In this document: positions 10,592 through 22,662 of the stretch, piece by piece
Layout of the letters: each line of letters begins with the position of its first letter
How positions within the stretch are numbered: position 1 is the stretch's first letter
From: Narthecium ossifragum
Taxonomy: Eukaryota > Streptophyta > Magnoliopsida > Dioscoreales > Nartheciaceae
Assembly: GCA_963920575.1 (NCBI GenBank)
Contig: OY986967.1
Span: 7,707,166-7,771,165, forward strand
Direction: 5' to 3'
DNA length: 64,000 nucleotides
The notes under the pieces: generated by a model
Database searches by the model: none
The model's input: only the letters and a program-made list of their open reading frames with translations
Told to the model about the DNA's origin: nothing
Position numbers and translations under genes: made by a program

Positions 10592-11160
10592 GTCTTGGAA
10601 GCAAAAAAAAAAACGCAAATGAATAATATTAAAGCATGAGGCTATCTCTGATGTTCAAAAGCAAAAGTGGGATATATGTTAAGAAGTTGGTATGTAATGA
10701 AAGCATTACTAGCCAATATTAATCAGAGAAGAAAGCAGAGCACATATATATATATATATATATTAAAATATATGAAACCATGCTATTTAATTTCTAGCAA
10801 CTAGCTTTCTGATCATGCCACTTTTCTTTGTAAATGTACACAAGCATTTACAACAGATATTACTTGGAAGAGTCTTAATTGGGTTGTTCCAAGACTCCAG
10901 ATATTTCTTGGATATTCACCTTCCATTTGTTTGGAAAAGACAAGTAGATTCCACCCATGATCTAAAAACAAGTAAAATCCATGCATGCATGCAGACCACC
11001 AAACAATCCATTTACACCTAGCTACAAGAAGTGATGAAAGCTAAATGAGAAAGAAGATCATAGAAACTCCTCATCTCTGTCTGTCCTCTCTCTTCATTCA
11101 TCATGAGAAGGAATCTTAGCAGTATGAGTTCTCACAACCTCTCCTCCCACCATATGGCCA

Positions 11161-11595
11161 TCAGCACCAACTCCCCTCCCTTCTAGATCTCTTCTTCAAG
11201 ATATCAGCCATGGCACTGACAAGTGACTTAGCAGGATTCATCCTAACACTCTTATTGAACCTCCTGCAAACCTCCATATGTGCACTTATAGCCTCCTCCC
11301 TTGCAGTACTATCATGGCACGCGAGGCCGAGCCGGTCGAGCTCGCACTTGACGGCCTCCGAGCAGAGGCCGCAGACCCACCGGCCGCAGTGCCAGTCCCG
11401 GACGCGCCTGACGTAGGCCCGGGTGTAGTCCTCGAAGAGGCCACAACACTCACACTCCACGGAGCTGACGTCGTTGCCCGACGTGAAGTGGGGCGGCAGC
11501 CGGAGGTCCATGTACCTCGCGATGCCGCCCTCCGGCGAGATCTCGGAGACCGCCCTCTGCAGGATGAGGTCGAAGGATCGCCTTCTTGATGACAT
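11161..11595 (-). CDS. DUF1677 family protein
   Basis: An intronless frame of 144 aa, the usual size for the family. The core is the Cys-rich signature VECECCGLFEDYTRAYV, then WHCGRWVCGLCSEAVKCE (C48, C50, C51, C70, C75, C78), followed by a helical tail with SVRMNPAKSLVSAMADILKK. DUF1677 proteins are plant-specific and of unknown biochemical function; the cysteines suggest metal binding, which is inference. No signal peptide or membrane span is visible. The chosen ATG begins MSSRRRSFD. Another ATG 8 bases upstream, in a different frame, opens an overlapping 105-codon frame. The coding region is GC-rich compared with its AT-rich flanks. Confidence 0.9.
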   Translation of the reverse strand: MSSRRRSFDLILQRAVSEISPEGGIARYMDLRLPPHFTSGNDVSSVECECCGLFEDYTRAYVRRVRDWHCGRWVCGLCSEAVKCELDRLGLACHDSTAREEAISAHMEVCRRFNKSVRMNPAKSLVSAMADILKKRSRREGSWC

Positions 11596-11648
11596 TGCTT
11601 CATTCTTTTGCTATACCAATATAGTGCTAACCGTTAGTGATCATGTAT

Positions 11649-11656
11649 CTATATAG
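11649..11656 (-). promoter_or_regulatory. TATA-like box of the DUF1677 gene
   Basis: On the minus strand CTATATAG occurs about 55 bases before the start codon at 11595. If it is the TATA box the 5' leader would be very short, about 20-30 bases. Confidence 0.35.
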
Positions 11657-11847
11657 AGGCAAGATGTGACAATGAGCAGATATGAGCAACATCAAGAAGG
11701 CCCTCCTCATTGCTCAAGAATTACATGAATGACTGATGGGGTGGTAAGATTGGATTTCTTTCAGGATTTAGGGGGTTTTTTTTGGTTAATTACATCAAAC
11801 CTACTGAAAAGATATTTAATATTTTAAACCCCTATATAACGAATCTC

Positions 11848-11894
11848 CACCGTTGGATTGAACCGGGCACGAATCCCGGTTCAATCCAACGGTG
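11848..11894. repeat. perfect 20-bp hairpin
   Basis: The arm CACCGTTGGATTGAACCGGG (11848-11867) is followed by a 7-base loop and its exact reverse complement (11875-11894). The flanking 11,760-12,230 region has scattered GGGGGTTTT/AAAACCCC words at its edges, suggesting the core of a decayed MITE. An uncharacterised hairpin RNA is the alternative. Confidence 0.8.
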
Positions 11895-12875
11895 CTAATT
11901 TCGGTACATGCCAAGAACTCATATCATAAACCCTTGGAAACATAGAATTATTTCATATACCCCTTCAGTCCATTCAGAGACTTAATCAAGGTAAAAATAC
12001 ATGATTATTTTTTAAAATGACTAATATGACCTTGGACATTAGGACTAAAGTTTAAGAATACATAGATATATCCATCATAGCTAGGGGTAGTTTAGTAGTT
12101 TTTTTCATATAATTCCAGTAAATTAATCTCAAAGGGTTTTTTGATATAATCCAATTGCTTCAGGGGGTTTTAAGATATTATTAGAAATGTAGGGAGTTTG
12201 TGATATTAGTGTTTTTTTATGGGGGTTCTATGTAATAAAAAAAAAATTATTTTTTATTTGGCATGAAGATATGAATGAGGTATATCTAGTGTTGGTTAGG
12301 ATGGTCACGAGAGAGTGTAGGTTTGCCACGCGATGAATAGTGGTTGTGGACTGAGGTGTGAGATGCATGGAGAGGAAGAGAGCTTGAAGCTCTCCTGGTG
12401 GTTGATGAGTGAAAGATGGTGATGGATAGGAGAAAAAGGATGAAGCTAGGGAGAACATCTCATGGATATCATGGGGGGTACCTGCCTTTTATGGAAGTAT
12501 ACTTCCAGGAACTTTTGAGGCTTTGGGCATGAAATAGTCTTCACTTTGGTTACTATAGATTTGGATCAAGATTTATAGTGCATTCGGCCAAAATGGACCA
12601 AAATATACACCCAAATAGCCTGAATCCTGTAGAGGTTTCCGGTCAGTTCACACCAAAAGGTGTAAAACATTTTAGCCTGTTTTGGAAAACCTTCTTTTAT
12701 TATTATTTTTTTATGAGTTGAGCCACGCGTCCAAATTAGTGGAAAACCTCCATTTACATCAATCCAATCAATCTCAAATCGGAGGCTAATGTGTTGCAAA
12801 TGTGTCGTTAAAACGTTACAAACTCAATTAAATATTAAATTTATAATCCTTATTCAATCATTACACTACTGGGTA

Positions 12876-13926
12876 CATGGGCGAAGCCAGAAATTTTTTT
12901 TTGGGGGGGGGGGGGGGGGCAGAATGTACCTTACGTACATATTTCTTAAAACTCCATCAAGTTCACATATCTTTAACAATGCAAACAGAATGCAGCATCT
13001 TTTGATACACTATATTCTAATCAACTTTCAAACTCATTGAACCAACAAGGATTAAACCTTCGATATGCGTTTCCTACTTTTGTCTGAGGAAAAATATGTT
13101 GACGAGATTGACAAGGCCCTTTTTGTAGATATGCCCTACGAATAGAATCACGATCCTTAAACGGATAGTCTGTAACCTTAGGTCGCAAACAAGGATCCGC
13201 TGGAAGATCTGCTAAGCTAATATCTGATGTAAGATTATGAGTTCTCTTGGCACTAGGTTCTACTTCATTATGCCCAACATCTTCTACTATAGGAGCTGAT
13301 GGATTTGGTTTTCTTTTAATTACAAATCTATCCATAATGGACTGTTTAAAGTAGAAGAAAATTTTAAATGAGATAGAAATCACAATTGATCTAAAGGACT
13401 TCTTAATTAGTAGACAATCAAGAAAATTAAAAGCATCGATGATAAAAACCAAATAAATCATACAAACGAATCCACCAAATCTACTAATCCAAACAACATT
13501 GTCGACAATACTATGGAAGTGGAAGATAATTTAATCAGTTAAGGTTTGGCCTATCATGAACTAAATAAAGCACAGTTGTGGTTCATATGGTCTAGAGATC
13601 AATATAAGAAAAGATTTAATGCTTGAAGTATCCCTTACCAGAAACTGATGGGGGCTTGAATTGCCAATCCAAATAGTGAAATAGAAAAACTCCAATCTTC
13701 CCAATAGAGTGAGAGCAATTAGAAAGAGAAAACTAAGATAGGACATAAGAACTGAAGAAGCCACAGGGGGGCAGGATCACCCAAATATTTTAACCTAACA
13801 GGTTGGATTTAGGTTTGGATCCGACCCGGATTCAAAAACTAATCCTACTCCTATATTTTATAGTTTTTTCTGAAAATCCAGGGGGGGCAGAGCTGCCCCC
13901 CTTGCCCCTTAATAGCTTCGCCCCTG
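12876..13926 (-). mobile_element. non-autonomous hAT element, 8-bp TSD
   Basis: A 1,051-bp element flanked on both sides by the identical 8-mer ACTGGGTA (12868-12875 and 13927-13934). The terminal repeats are CATGGGCGAAGC on the left and, in reverse complement, CAGGGGCGAAGC on the right. Eight-base duplications and CAGGG-type ends are diagnostic of hAT. Inside are a minus-strand transposase N-terminus and a run of about 18 G near 12902. The catalytic region is missing, so it would need a transposase supplied in trans. The perfect duplication points to fairly recent insertion. Confidence 0.9.
13021..13335 (-). pseudogene. hAT transposase N-terminus (TTF-type zinc finger)
   Basis: An open frame of 104 aa starting MDRFVIKRKPNPS, with AKRTHNLTSDISLADLPADP, then DRDSIRRAYLQKGPCQSRQH and a stretch ending RRFNPCWFNEF. 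This is the N-terminal part of the TTF-finger class of plant hAT transposases, related to ZMYM1-like proteins. The zinc-finger cysteines, DDE catalytic core and dimerisation domain that should follow are absent; the frame stops at 13021, just inside the element's end. It is a deletion derivative, though the retained part could still be translated. Confidence 0.75.
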
Positions 13927-13934
13927 ACTGGGTA

Positions 13935-15355
13935 GAATAACGATGAAGTATGGAGTCGATCCACAGGGAAAATGATGACATGGATGATATCAATTCTCTA
14001 AAACTAAAACTTATAAGCAAAAGAATTAAAAATATAATAGAGTTATCTAAACTAATAAAAAAAAAGAAATAAAAGATTGATCTATTCGAATTAATGAAGT
14101 AGTTACTTAGAAATTACTCAATCCGCCCTAGTTTCGTTATTAGTTTTCTTTAGTTATCATATTGTTCCCTTCTCTCAACATTATGGATCATATGGTTACA
14201 AGCTCACATGAATCATTAAAAGAAAGTTAATGTTACAACGGCATAACCTATTTTCGCTTGACATACATTGTCTTTGGTCCTACGATTACATTAATTTATA
14301 CTACTAATGACCTTGGTACAACCTATCTTTGCTTAGCATAGCCTATCTCAAAGGCAAACCAACAACTTCATGAAAACCATCTTATAAATATGTTCAAACA
14401 ATCACAGAAAAGCTTGCATGACTGAAAGTACTTTAAGGGAGCACTGCTCCAAATCTCTAATCAATAAAACCGTATTTATGATATCATGCATCGAGAAGTT
14501 CACAAGAATCAAATTAAAGAAAAACCAAAATTCTACACTAGGGTTTCATGAGATTCCTAAATTCAATAAGTTAGCCACTCATCTTATGGATATGAAAGCC
14601 ATCGAGTTGGAAAAGAAAGTCATCACTATCCGCACCCTCTCCATCTCCTCTATCTTTACAAGCGAACTCCCGAAATTAGAGTTTTGGCTAAGTTAGACTC
14701 CTATTACAACTCAGATTTCCTGAATTAATCCTGATAGCCCTACTCCGATCGCAACTAGGTCCAATCAGTCAGGAATCTCAAAACTTGCCCAACACAAAAG
14801 ATGTAGATTAGGAAGTCCTCTCTCATATACCAAAGATTTAAAAATATTTAGAGTTATCTGAAATATTTGAAGAATATTCTTCTGAATATCGACGGAACAG
14901 TTTTCCAACATATGTATATCTTTATATTCTTTAAAACTGGTATCAATTCATGAGGAATCTCGCAACGTGTACAACATGAAAGTTATAGATTTGGAAGTCT
15001 TCTATGAGTTACTAAATTTTCAAAATATTTAAATATTTACATAATTTCTGGAGAATATTCTATTGACATGCAATGAAACAGTTTTTTTTTACATAAATCC
15101 ATATTTTAGTCGAAAGTTTTGTATTTTTTATCAAATAATGATTAAACCTGAAATCAACTAACAAACCATTAAATACAACTACTCTAAGTCTAGAAAATGT
15201 AATTTAAGGAATTTAATTATGACTATTTCATGACTCATCATGGTCCCCCCGGGACCCATCAAAATTAGAGTCGACTCCCTCCACCATTTAACCGCATCCG
15301 CTTTAGGTACATGACATTGGAACATGCAAAAATAACATAGAACAAAAACCCAAAT
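13935..15355. other. intergenic, retroelement-like repeats
   Basis: AT-rich DNA without a gene. From about 14,770 to 15,090 two diverged copies of a block of about 175 bp follow each other, sharing GGAATCTC, ACAT/CAA-GAAAG, TAGATT-GGAAGTC and AACAGTTTT. Similar wording (GAGTTGTAGATC) occurs in the LTR near 24,310, so this may be LTR debris. No frame is convincing. Confidence 0.4.
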
Positions 15356-16426
15356 GGTGATTTTAAATACACCGCTACTTTTGCTAAGTACACCCCCCAT
15401 TTTATTTTCTTCCCCAAAATACCCTCATCATCTTCCCAACTTCATCTCTCCCACCACCACCAAACTTCACTCCCCAGCTCTGGCAGCCATCCGATTTGGT
15501 AGGTGACCGCGTCCTCGGCGTCCTCTGCCTCTCGATCTGGTCGGCAACCGGCGATCTGGTCGACGACCAACAAGATAAGGACATGCGTCCGCCACCGTTC
15601 AAAGGCCCCGGTCGACCGAACAAACCAAAATCACTCGATTCAGCCACTCCTAACCGATTCGAGTGGAATCGGTCGCCCATCTATAGCCGACCAAAATCAC
15701 TCGATTCGACCACGAGTGGGCGATGCGAGTGGAATTGGCCATGGATGGCCGACCAAGAAACTGAAGAGATCAGGTTGCACCCGTCGGAGTCGTCAGAGCT
15801 CCACCGACGCCGCGCCGATGGAGTCGTCCTCGAAGGAGTTGACGACGGAGTCAGGTGTGGAGACGAGCTCCAGCGATGAAGGGGATCAGATCGGGCTTGT
15901 CGGTGATAGAGAGGCGAAGGGGGCACCCGTCGGAGTCACCGGAGCTCCACCGACGCCGCACGATGGAGTTGTCCTCGAAGGAGTCTACGTCGGAGTCAGG
16001 TGTGGAGACGAGCTCCAACGATGATAGGGATCGGATCAGGCGTGTCGGTGATAGAGAGGCAAAGGGGGACAGGGATGGCCGACCAATTCCACTTGCATCA
16101 AAGCGAGTGATTTTGGTTGGCCATAGATGGCCGACCACTTCTACTCGAATCGGTTAGGGTGGCTGAATTAAGTGATTTTGGTTCATTCGGCCGATCCCCG
16201 CCTTTGAACGGAGACGGACGCATGTTCTTATCTTGTTGGTCATCGACCAGATTGGGAGGTAGAGGACACCAACGACGCAAGACCAGATCGGGTGGCTAGC
16301 GGAGCTGGGGGGTGAAGGCGGGCGGTGGTGGGAGAGATGAAGTTGGGAAGATGACAAGAGTATTTTGGAGAAGAAAATAAAATGAAGGGTGTACTTAGCA
16401 AAAGTAGCTGTGTACTTAGAATCACC
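15356..16426. mobile_element. foldback element with ~360-bp arms
   Basis: The left arm starts GGTGATTTTAAATACACC and the right arm, in reverse complement, starts GGTGATTCTAAGTACACA. The match continues, with mismatches, through CTACTTTTGCTAAGTACACC, TCATCTTCCCAACTTCATC, GACCAACAAGATAAG and CCAAAATCACT for roughly 350-400 bp on each side. The centre (15778 to about 16070) is a 146-bp tandem duplication. Long arms suggest a Mutator-like or foldback element. ACCCAAA borders both ends, but a clean 9-bp duplication could not be fixed. Open frames up to 173 codons inside look incidental. Confidence 0.7.
15778..16070 (+). repeat. 146-bp tandem duplication in the foldback centre
   Basis: CACCCGTCGGAGTC begins copies at 15778 and 15924. 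Both copies continue through GGAGCTCCACCGACGCCGC, CCTCGAAGGAGT, GGTGTGGAGACGAGCTCCA and TGTCGGTGATAGAGAGGC. It forms the loop between the inverted arms. Confidence 0.85.
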
Positions 16427-16979
16427 CAAACCCAAAACCTCTGCCTAGACCTCCCGGGACACTGGGCTCGACCTCGGCGGTCACAGCCTAGTTTTGGCAA
16501 ACCATCGAGCCCTTGTTTAGACAAATGATCTAATGCTCGTTTATAGCTTGCAACTATTCTCTGCAGATGATAACACGATACACCATCAAACTACATATAT
16601 AGTCCAACCAGATTCAAGAATGGATACAACATCAAAGCATCAAAGATTTGCTCAAGATGCCAATTTGGTGAATAAGGAAATTAAACCTGGAATTTGAGGA
16701 AATTAACCCTCTAGGATCTGTACCATACAGATTAACCTTGATCATCAACAGTGAGGACATTTTTACAGGATTAACTCAGCGTGGTCTGTAGTATATTGCT
16801 CAGTATGTCCTCCGAGGGATCACCTGAAGTGATAAAACTATGCACATATCTGAGCAAGGACTTTATGGACGTTTACATGCTTAGAAGCCAGAAAGGATGT
16901 GAAGCTGAACATCAAGCAGATTGCTACAGCATTTATATGAACAATATTGTTTATATACGCGTATATACTTTACAATTTA
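16427..16979. other. short intergenic / 3' UTR of the RING gene
   Basis: AT-rich sequence between the foldback element and the stop codon of the minus-strand RING gene. It probably includes that gene's 3' untranslated region. No separate coding region is supported. Confidence 0.4.
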
Positions 16980-19900
16980 TTAACAGACACCTCCTCCAGA
17001 AACGTCCCCACGGCATAGCGGGCACACCCTACAATCACCATCAGAAAGAACAGAATTAGACACTGCCATCGCCAGTAAAACAAGATAGATGAGAGGAATG
17101 CAAGGAAAGAAGAGATGAATTACCCATGTATTTCTTTAAGCCATTTATCGACACAGGACATGTGGTATTCATGGCAGCAGGGAAGGACCCGTATGCTATC
17201 GCCATCCTCATACTCAGCCAAGCAGATGTAACACCTACACATTGATATCAGATAGAATTAGGGTGGGAAGTGTCACATTACATCTATGAAGCAAGATGCC
17301 ATTGGCCTTGCAACAAATAGAAAGTGGGTAAATTGATTTAAATGAACCAAGATGTCCATGACCCTTGTAATGGCAATCATGGAAAAATTTGCAATCAAAG
17401 TCAATGAGTCGACGCTTGTGTTCTAGGAAAGTGATGTTGCATGATAAGCTTCTGCCTTTTCTGAGCAAAATCCAGTAACCTAACTGACTATGATTAAAGG
17501 CCCCATAGTTAATAATCACAAATCGAGACAGATTACATTTTGATTGTTATGTACAAAGTTTCAAGGACCATGTATGAATTAGCAACAGCCATTAGCAAAC
17601 CTACCAATAACATGCAAGTATTCAATAGTTGAAAATTAAATAGTCCCATAAATTAGCTTTACTTTTATCAATTTCAAGTTTCAACTTTTACTGAAAGCTT
17701 TTTAATTAAATAATATACAAATGAGAGATATGTCTGCATGTTGCAGGTGGTCCAAACTAAGATGCCCTATACAGTTTGGACAACCTGCATACTATGACCG
17801 CTTTCTAGAAAATTGATTACAGTAAAGCATCCGTTAGGATGGATGGTCATTCACTAGGCATTGCTGAAAACAAATCTTTTTTATAAGTAAATGATTCAAA
17901 GCAATGATTCATGCTATGAAAAAAGACAGGCATATTCGGGATTTTTTTTTTTCCACTTTCAGAACTGTGACTTGATGATATAGGACTTCCCTGATCTCGA
18001 TCGAGCAATAAAAACTCCCTGAACAAGTTAAGAAGATAGATTATATTAAAAGCTTACTGCTCCACATCATCTATGCTCCCACTTGTGTTGAGCTTTTGGT
18101 GACTCTTAACAGGCAAGGAGTTAACAACAGCTTCTGGTGCTGGAATTGACACCATTGAAAGTGAAAGTAACACAGGTTGCCGATGAATTTCGTCCAAGAC
18201 CTGCAGTGTGTTGAGCAGCATGAGACATCTAATTGGGAAAGAAGATCTTAAGCCTAAGAAAAGGGACCAAAAACTTTCAACCAGACACAACATGGTATCT
18301 TTTTACATGCAAACTTGTTAATTTATGAAACTGACTAAGATATCATATTCTGCATAGAAAAAGATGGCATAGGATGTGATTATAGCTCTTGCTACTCATT
18401 GCCGCTTCAAACATAAGAAATCCCTAGTCATCGTCAACTCGCCTCAAATTTAGGTTCATCAATCATACGGTTATTATCAGCTTATACACAATATTGCTAC
18501 TATCTAGAGGATATATGACATATATGTCATCCTTGTAGCATCAGATGCAATAGTACATCAACAGAAGAAATTGAAAAGTGATCTCTTGAACGAGCCATTT
18601 GATTTAAATTAAATTGTTAAGACCATGCATAGACTCCTTCAGCCCCAGAATGTGGAGTGAAATTAATGAAAAACATTGAAGGCCTAAAGAGACAAAAGGT
18701 CTAATTTCAGCTTAACAACGAGAACTAAGCCTTGGATGCAACAAAACATGTGATAAAACAAAGTAGAGTATAAACAAATAGTGAAACTTTTCAGGAAACA
18801 AACACAGCATAAGTGTATCCATGTTCAATCGAACTTCGAACAAAAGCACCATAAATAAACCTTGCATCAAACAAACACGAATATGTTAGGATGTCCCAAT
18901 TCATTGCCCAACTGGTTTTATGTCTGGTTTTATGTCCATAATTACCAAACTTATGCAACCATCGGAGCTAAGATTTATGCTCCTGCTGAAGCTGCAAATG
19001 CATAAAATCCCTACTCAAAAATTGTATCTATGCTACTTCGGTCCTCCCTCCACTTTCTTAATATTTTAAAACTACTATAACTCCTCGCCTCTGATTCATA
19101 TGAAGGGAATTACATGTCCCAGAAGACATACCAAGTGAGAGTGCCAACTAATCTCCAGTTAGTAAACCTACAATGGTCCATTACAACAAATTTAGCAATA
19201 GAATCCATAGCAAACTAGAGATATTGCACCCTAATTACAGTCATTAGCTGCATTCAGCATGCATAATCAACCAAAGAAAAAAAGAGTCCACAAAGCTGTC
19301 AAGATCATGAAATGCCTACACAATTTTCAAACTAAAGCCTGCTTGCATCCAAGCCAGTAAAGATGTTGCTGGTTTGAATTACTTCAATCTAGAACCTTTG
19401 AAGGGTATCCAAGGTAGAAAAGGTGCAGGACTCGACAGCACTAAAAATGAGAATTTGCATAAAGTTCTTACACATGTGACGAACACATGAACTACATATT
19501 GCCACCAAAAAACTCTTAACATAGGCTAATGAGTCTGCAAGAAAATACATATTTCACACTTATAATGCATGTTGTGGACATTAATAGTACAGGACGAATT
19601 CCCCTAGTTTTCCACTAATTCACAGAAGATGCTATTGGTCGTTCTTGCTGATTTTACAAGGCCTCTGTTAGAGAATTATGTTGTCTACTCTTTCATGACC
19701 AGTACGAATACCTACACACATATACATGAACGTGTATGCCTATATCTTTATGGTAAAGGTGTGCTTCTACCTGCTATGTGTATCCTATGATATAACAAGC
19801 CATATTATCAATCACAAATGGAATAGCTACACAACTAATTGGCTACTTCTGGAGCGATGCAAGAAAAACGGAGAACAATATTTGTATACATCTTACATTG

Positions 19901-22630
19901 CCTAAGCTATTCTGAGATTCTATCTTAAAACAACTTACTGTACAAATAGCAAAACCAAGAGAACAGGATTGCAATTCTCTCAGCTTAGTCTCATGACTTG
20001 CCAATGCTTAAGATCATAAGTAAGGCAAGAATTATGTGATTTAGCAGAATTTTGAGCTACAAGCTGTGGAAATTAATGTGGTCGATTTTAAAGGGAAGTA
20101 CCTCAAATAAGGCTTCAGCTAACATGACAATTCTTGAAATGCTTGCTCGAGTGCTCGATTCTTCAGTCACTAGGAATGAGTAGCAAGAGCATGAACCATC
20201 TGGGTGGAGTCCTGATGGACAAAAGGTAGTTCGCTGACTATCATCAACAAGGCCACCACGTAGCCGTTCCCTTATCTGCAGAAGATATCTACCACGTGAA
20301 AGAGGGGCCAAAAGGACTACTTCTCTTTTTAGTTTCAAGGTCACCAAAATCAAGCAACAAATTGTCCCAGACAATGCTCCTTTTTCACAGTTTCCAGTTT
20401 CCACAAGACACATTAGTAGGAAGTCTGTGCCTCTAATAATAAAAAAATCAGGATGACATGCATTGAGGCAGAGGGTTCATGTTAATGACTTTATTTTAAG
20501 TATAAAACAATCAAGAAACAAATTCAGAAACAAATTCTCAGAAACATGCTCCTATTCCAACAGACAGTTCCAGGAGACACGTTAGCAAGAAGCTTTGCAC
20601 CATAGTCAAGGGAAAAGAGGGATAAATGAATCTTGATGCAAGCCACCTAGGAGGACATTAGCATTGTAAAAGTAATTTAGTGTCCACAAATGCTGGTCCT
20701 AATTAATTTAGCATATACAAATGTTAGTTCGAACATTCGGCAACTCCAAAAGGAAAATTCAGATAATAATAGCATTTAAGGATAAGTCATGTGGCATGCA
20801 AGGGGGATGAGAGATTCATTCCTCCATAAGTCAGTTTCGTACTAGATGCTCTATGTGGTGTAGAAGGACGCAAGCACTTACCGTGATAAAAATTTAACTA
20901 GTATGTGGTGCACAACTTGAAGAAACAAAACTGGATGAATGATCACCTCAGATCTCGGATGCCATCTTCTTAAATTTGCACCATAGCGCCTACGGCGCAA
21001 GTATATCAAGTCATCATCAAAGCCATCATCAAAAGGGTCATTACTGATATCATCCATCCATCTGTCTGCAAATCCTATTTCATCGGTATCCTCTAACGAT
21101 GAAAATAGTGATGTGGACTCACTAATCCTCCTAGCGCTGCTTCTCGAGAAAGTATCCCAGAATATTCTTCTGTCATTCCTTCTTGCCTCACTGCTACTAA
21201 CTTCCCCAGCACTACTGGGTAAAACATGAGAAGAAACACTAAACACGTCAACATGAAGTGTACTTCCATCACTCTGTTGTCCTGTCGCATTGGATGTCAA
21301 AGTAGCCGAACCAGAAGGTGTGGGCACTTGCGCAGTTTCTTCTCTCAATTGCGAAGTTGCAGAAAAACCAGAAGAAGCATGTGCCCGATTTGCATCAAAA
21401 TTAGCGACGCCCAGAACTTCCATAGTCGGATTAGTGCTTGAAATACTGTTGTTTAAAGACAACTCTCCAGCTTCCGCTGGGATTATATCACTCAGAAGCC
21501 TTGTTGTTGGAACCTGTGATTCAAAATTACTTGTGGAATCATCAATGTCAGTAGTTGGAGCTAAAGCATTCCCATTCAACAATAATGGTCCAAAAGGTTC
21601 TGATTTCGTAGAGGTGCTTGCCAGATCCAAGCTTCTTCTAGAATTCATCAATTCCACATCAGAACTAGCATTTGTCAGACAAGGAATGATTTCCTTAGTT
21701 TCAGAGAATTTTTTTGCAATATCACCATCTTCGACTTTTCTTGAGTAGGTAGCACTCTCGTTAAGCCTGCCATTATTACTTTGACATGTTCTCGGATGCT
21801 CATTCCTAGAGCTCGAAGCAACATTTTCTGAAGCAGTTTTAGGACAATTCTTGAATGACATATGGAGACTATCTGCTGATATGGAATCATGGTGTCCAAC
21901 TGCGATCACTGACTCCTCCGCTTGTCGATCTCCTGTCTGCACAAAAACACACATCATTACTACAGCAGATAGTGTGTGCCCTTAGTAAAATTCAAACATC
22001 TTAGAATCATACATGCAGATTCCCTGCATAAACGAGGCATTTACAAGACGTACCAAGATAACAAAACAATATATGCAGGTCCCTCAGTTAACGTACATGA
22101 GGGATTTCCCTCTAATGAATAGTACTTCATCTCCAGATGGCCTAAAGACTGTCAGTCTTCTTCCCAGTAGCAAAAGTTAAATCTGATCAGTTTCTGAATG
22201 CAAGGTAAAGAATGAAAGAGTTGCAAGACAGAGCGCATTACTTTTGGTCACAAACATGCATCAGATGTCCTCGTGTTTGAACTCGGCAGATGGAAAAAAG
22301 AGTCTTCCTTACTAGTGGGACACAACAAGAAGATGTGCAAGTAAAAAAAGCAATATCCAATGAACAAACTATGCTCAAAGATCCATCGATAGGATCAGGC
22401 AACGCATTACAAGACATACTGCTGACATAAGCAACAAAAATTTGTTATGCCAAACACAACTATCCTTCTCAAGCCTGCTGCTATAATGGCAAACAAACTC
22501 TTGGTTAATGTGTGACCTCTTACTTAAATGGCTTTTTGGGACAAAGACATAAATTCCCTTAGTCTTCTGCTGCTCTGCATGTTATCAACAAGGATAGAAA
22601 CTTCCACCATGTACGCTAACTCTACACACA

Positions 22631-22662
<32 letters not shown>

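Larger units (their letters stand above)
8249..11160. other. intergenic, small repeats only
   Basis: No gene is supported between the candidate Pack-MULE and the DUF1677 gene. The stretch contains a 70-bp tandem duplication (ACCAAAAAATAATATTGGGG at 9706 and 9776, both followed by CTACGTACGTACCCA), a (TA)n run at about 10746-10764, and one uncertain minus-strand exon candidate at 10412-10591. Confidence 0.5.

Noticed and set aside
15503..16024. 173-codon frame in the foldback element
   Set aside because: It spans an arm and the central tandem repeat, and equal-length frames exist on other strands. No domain was recognised.
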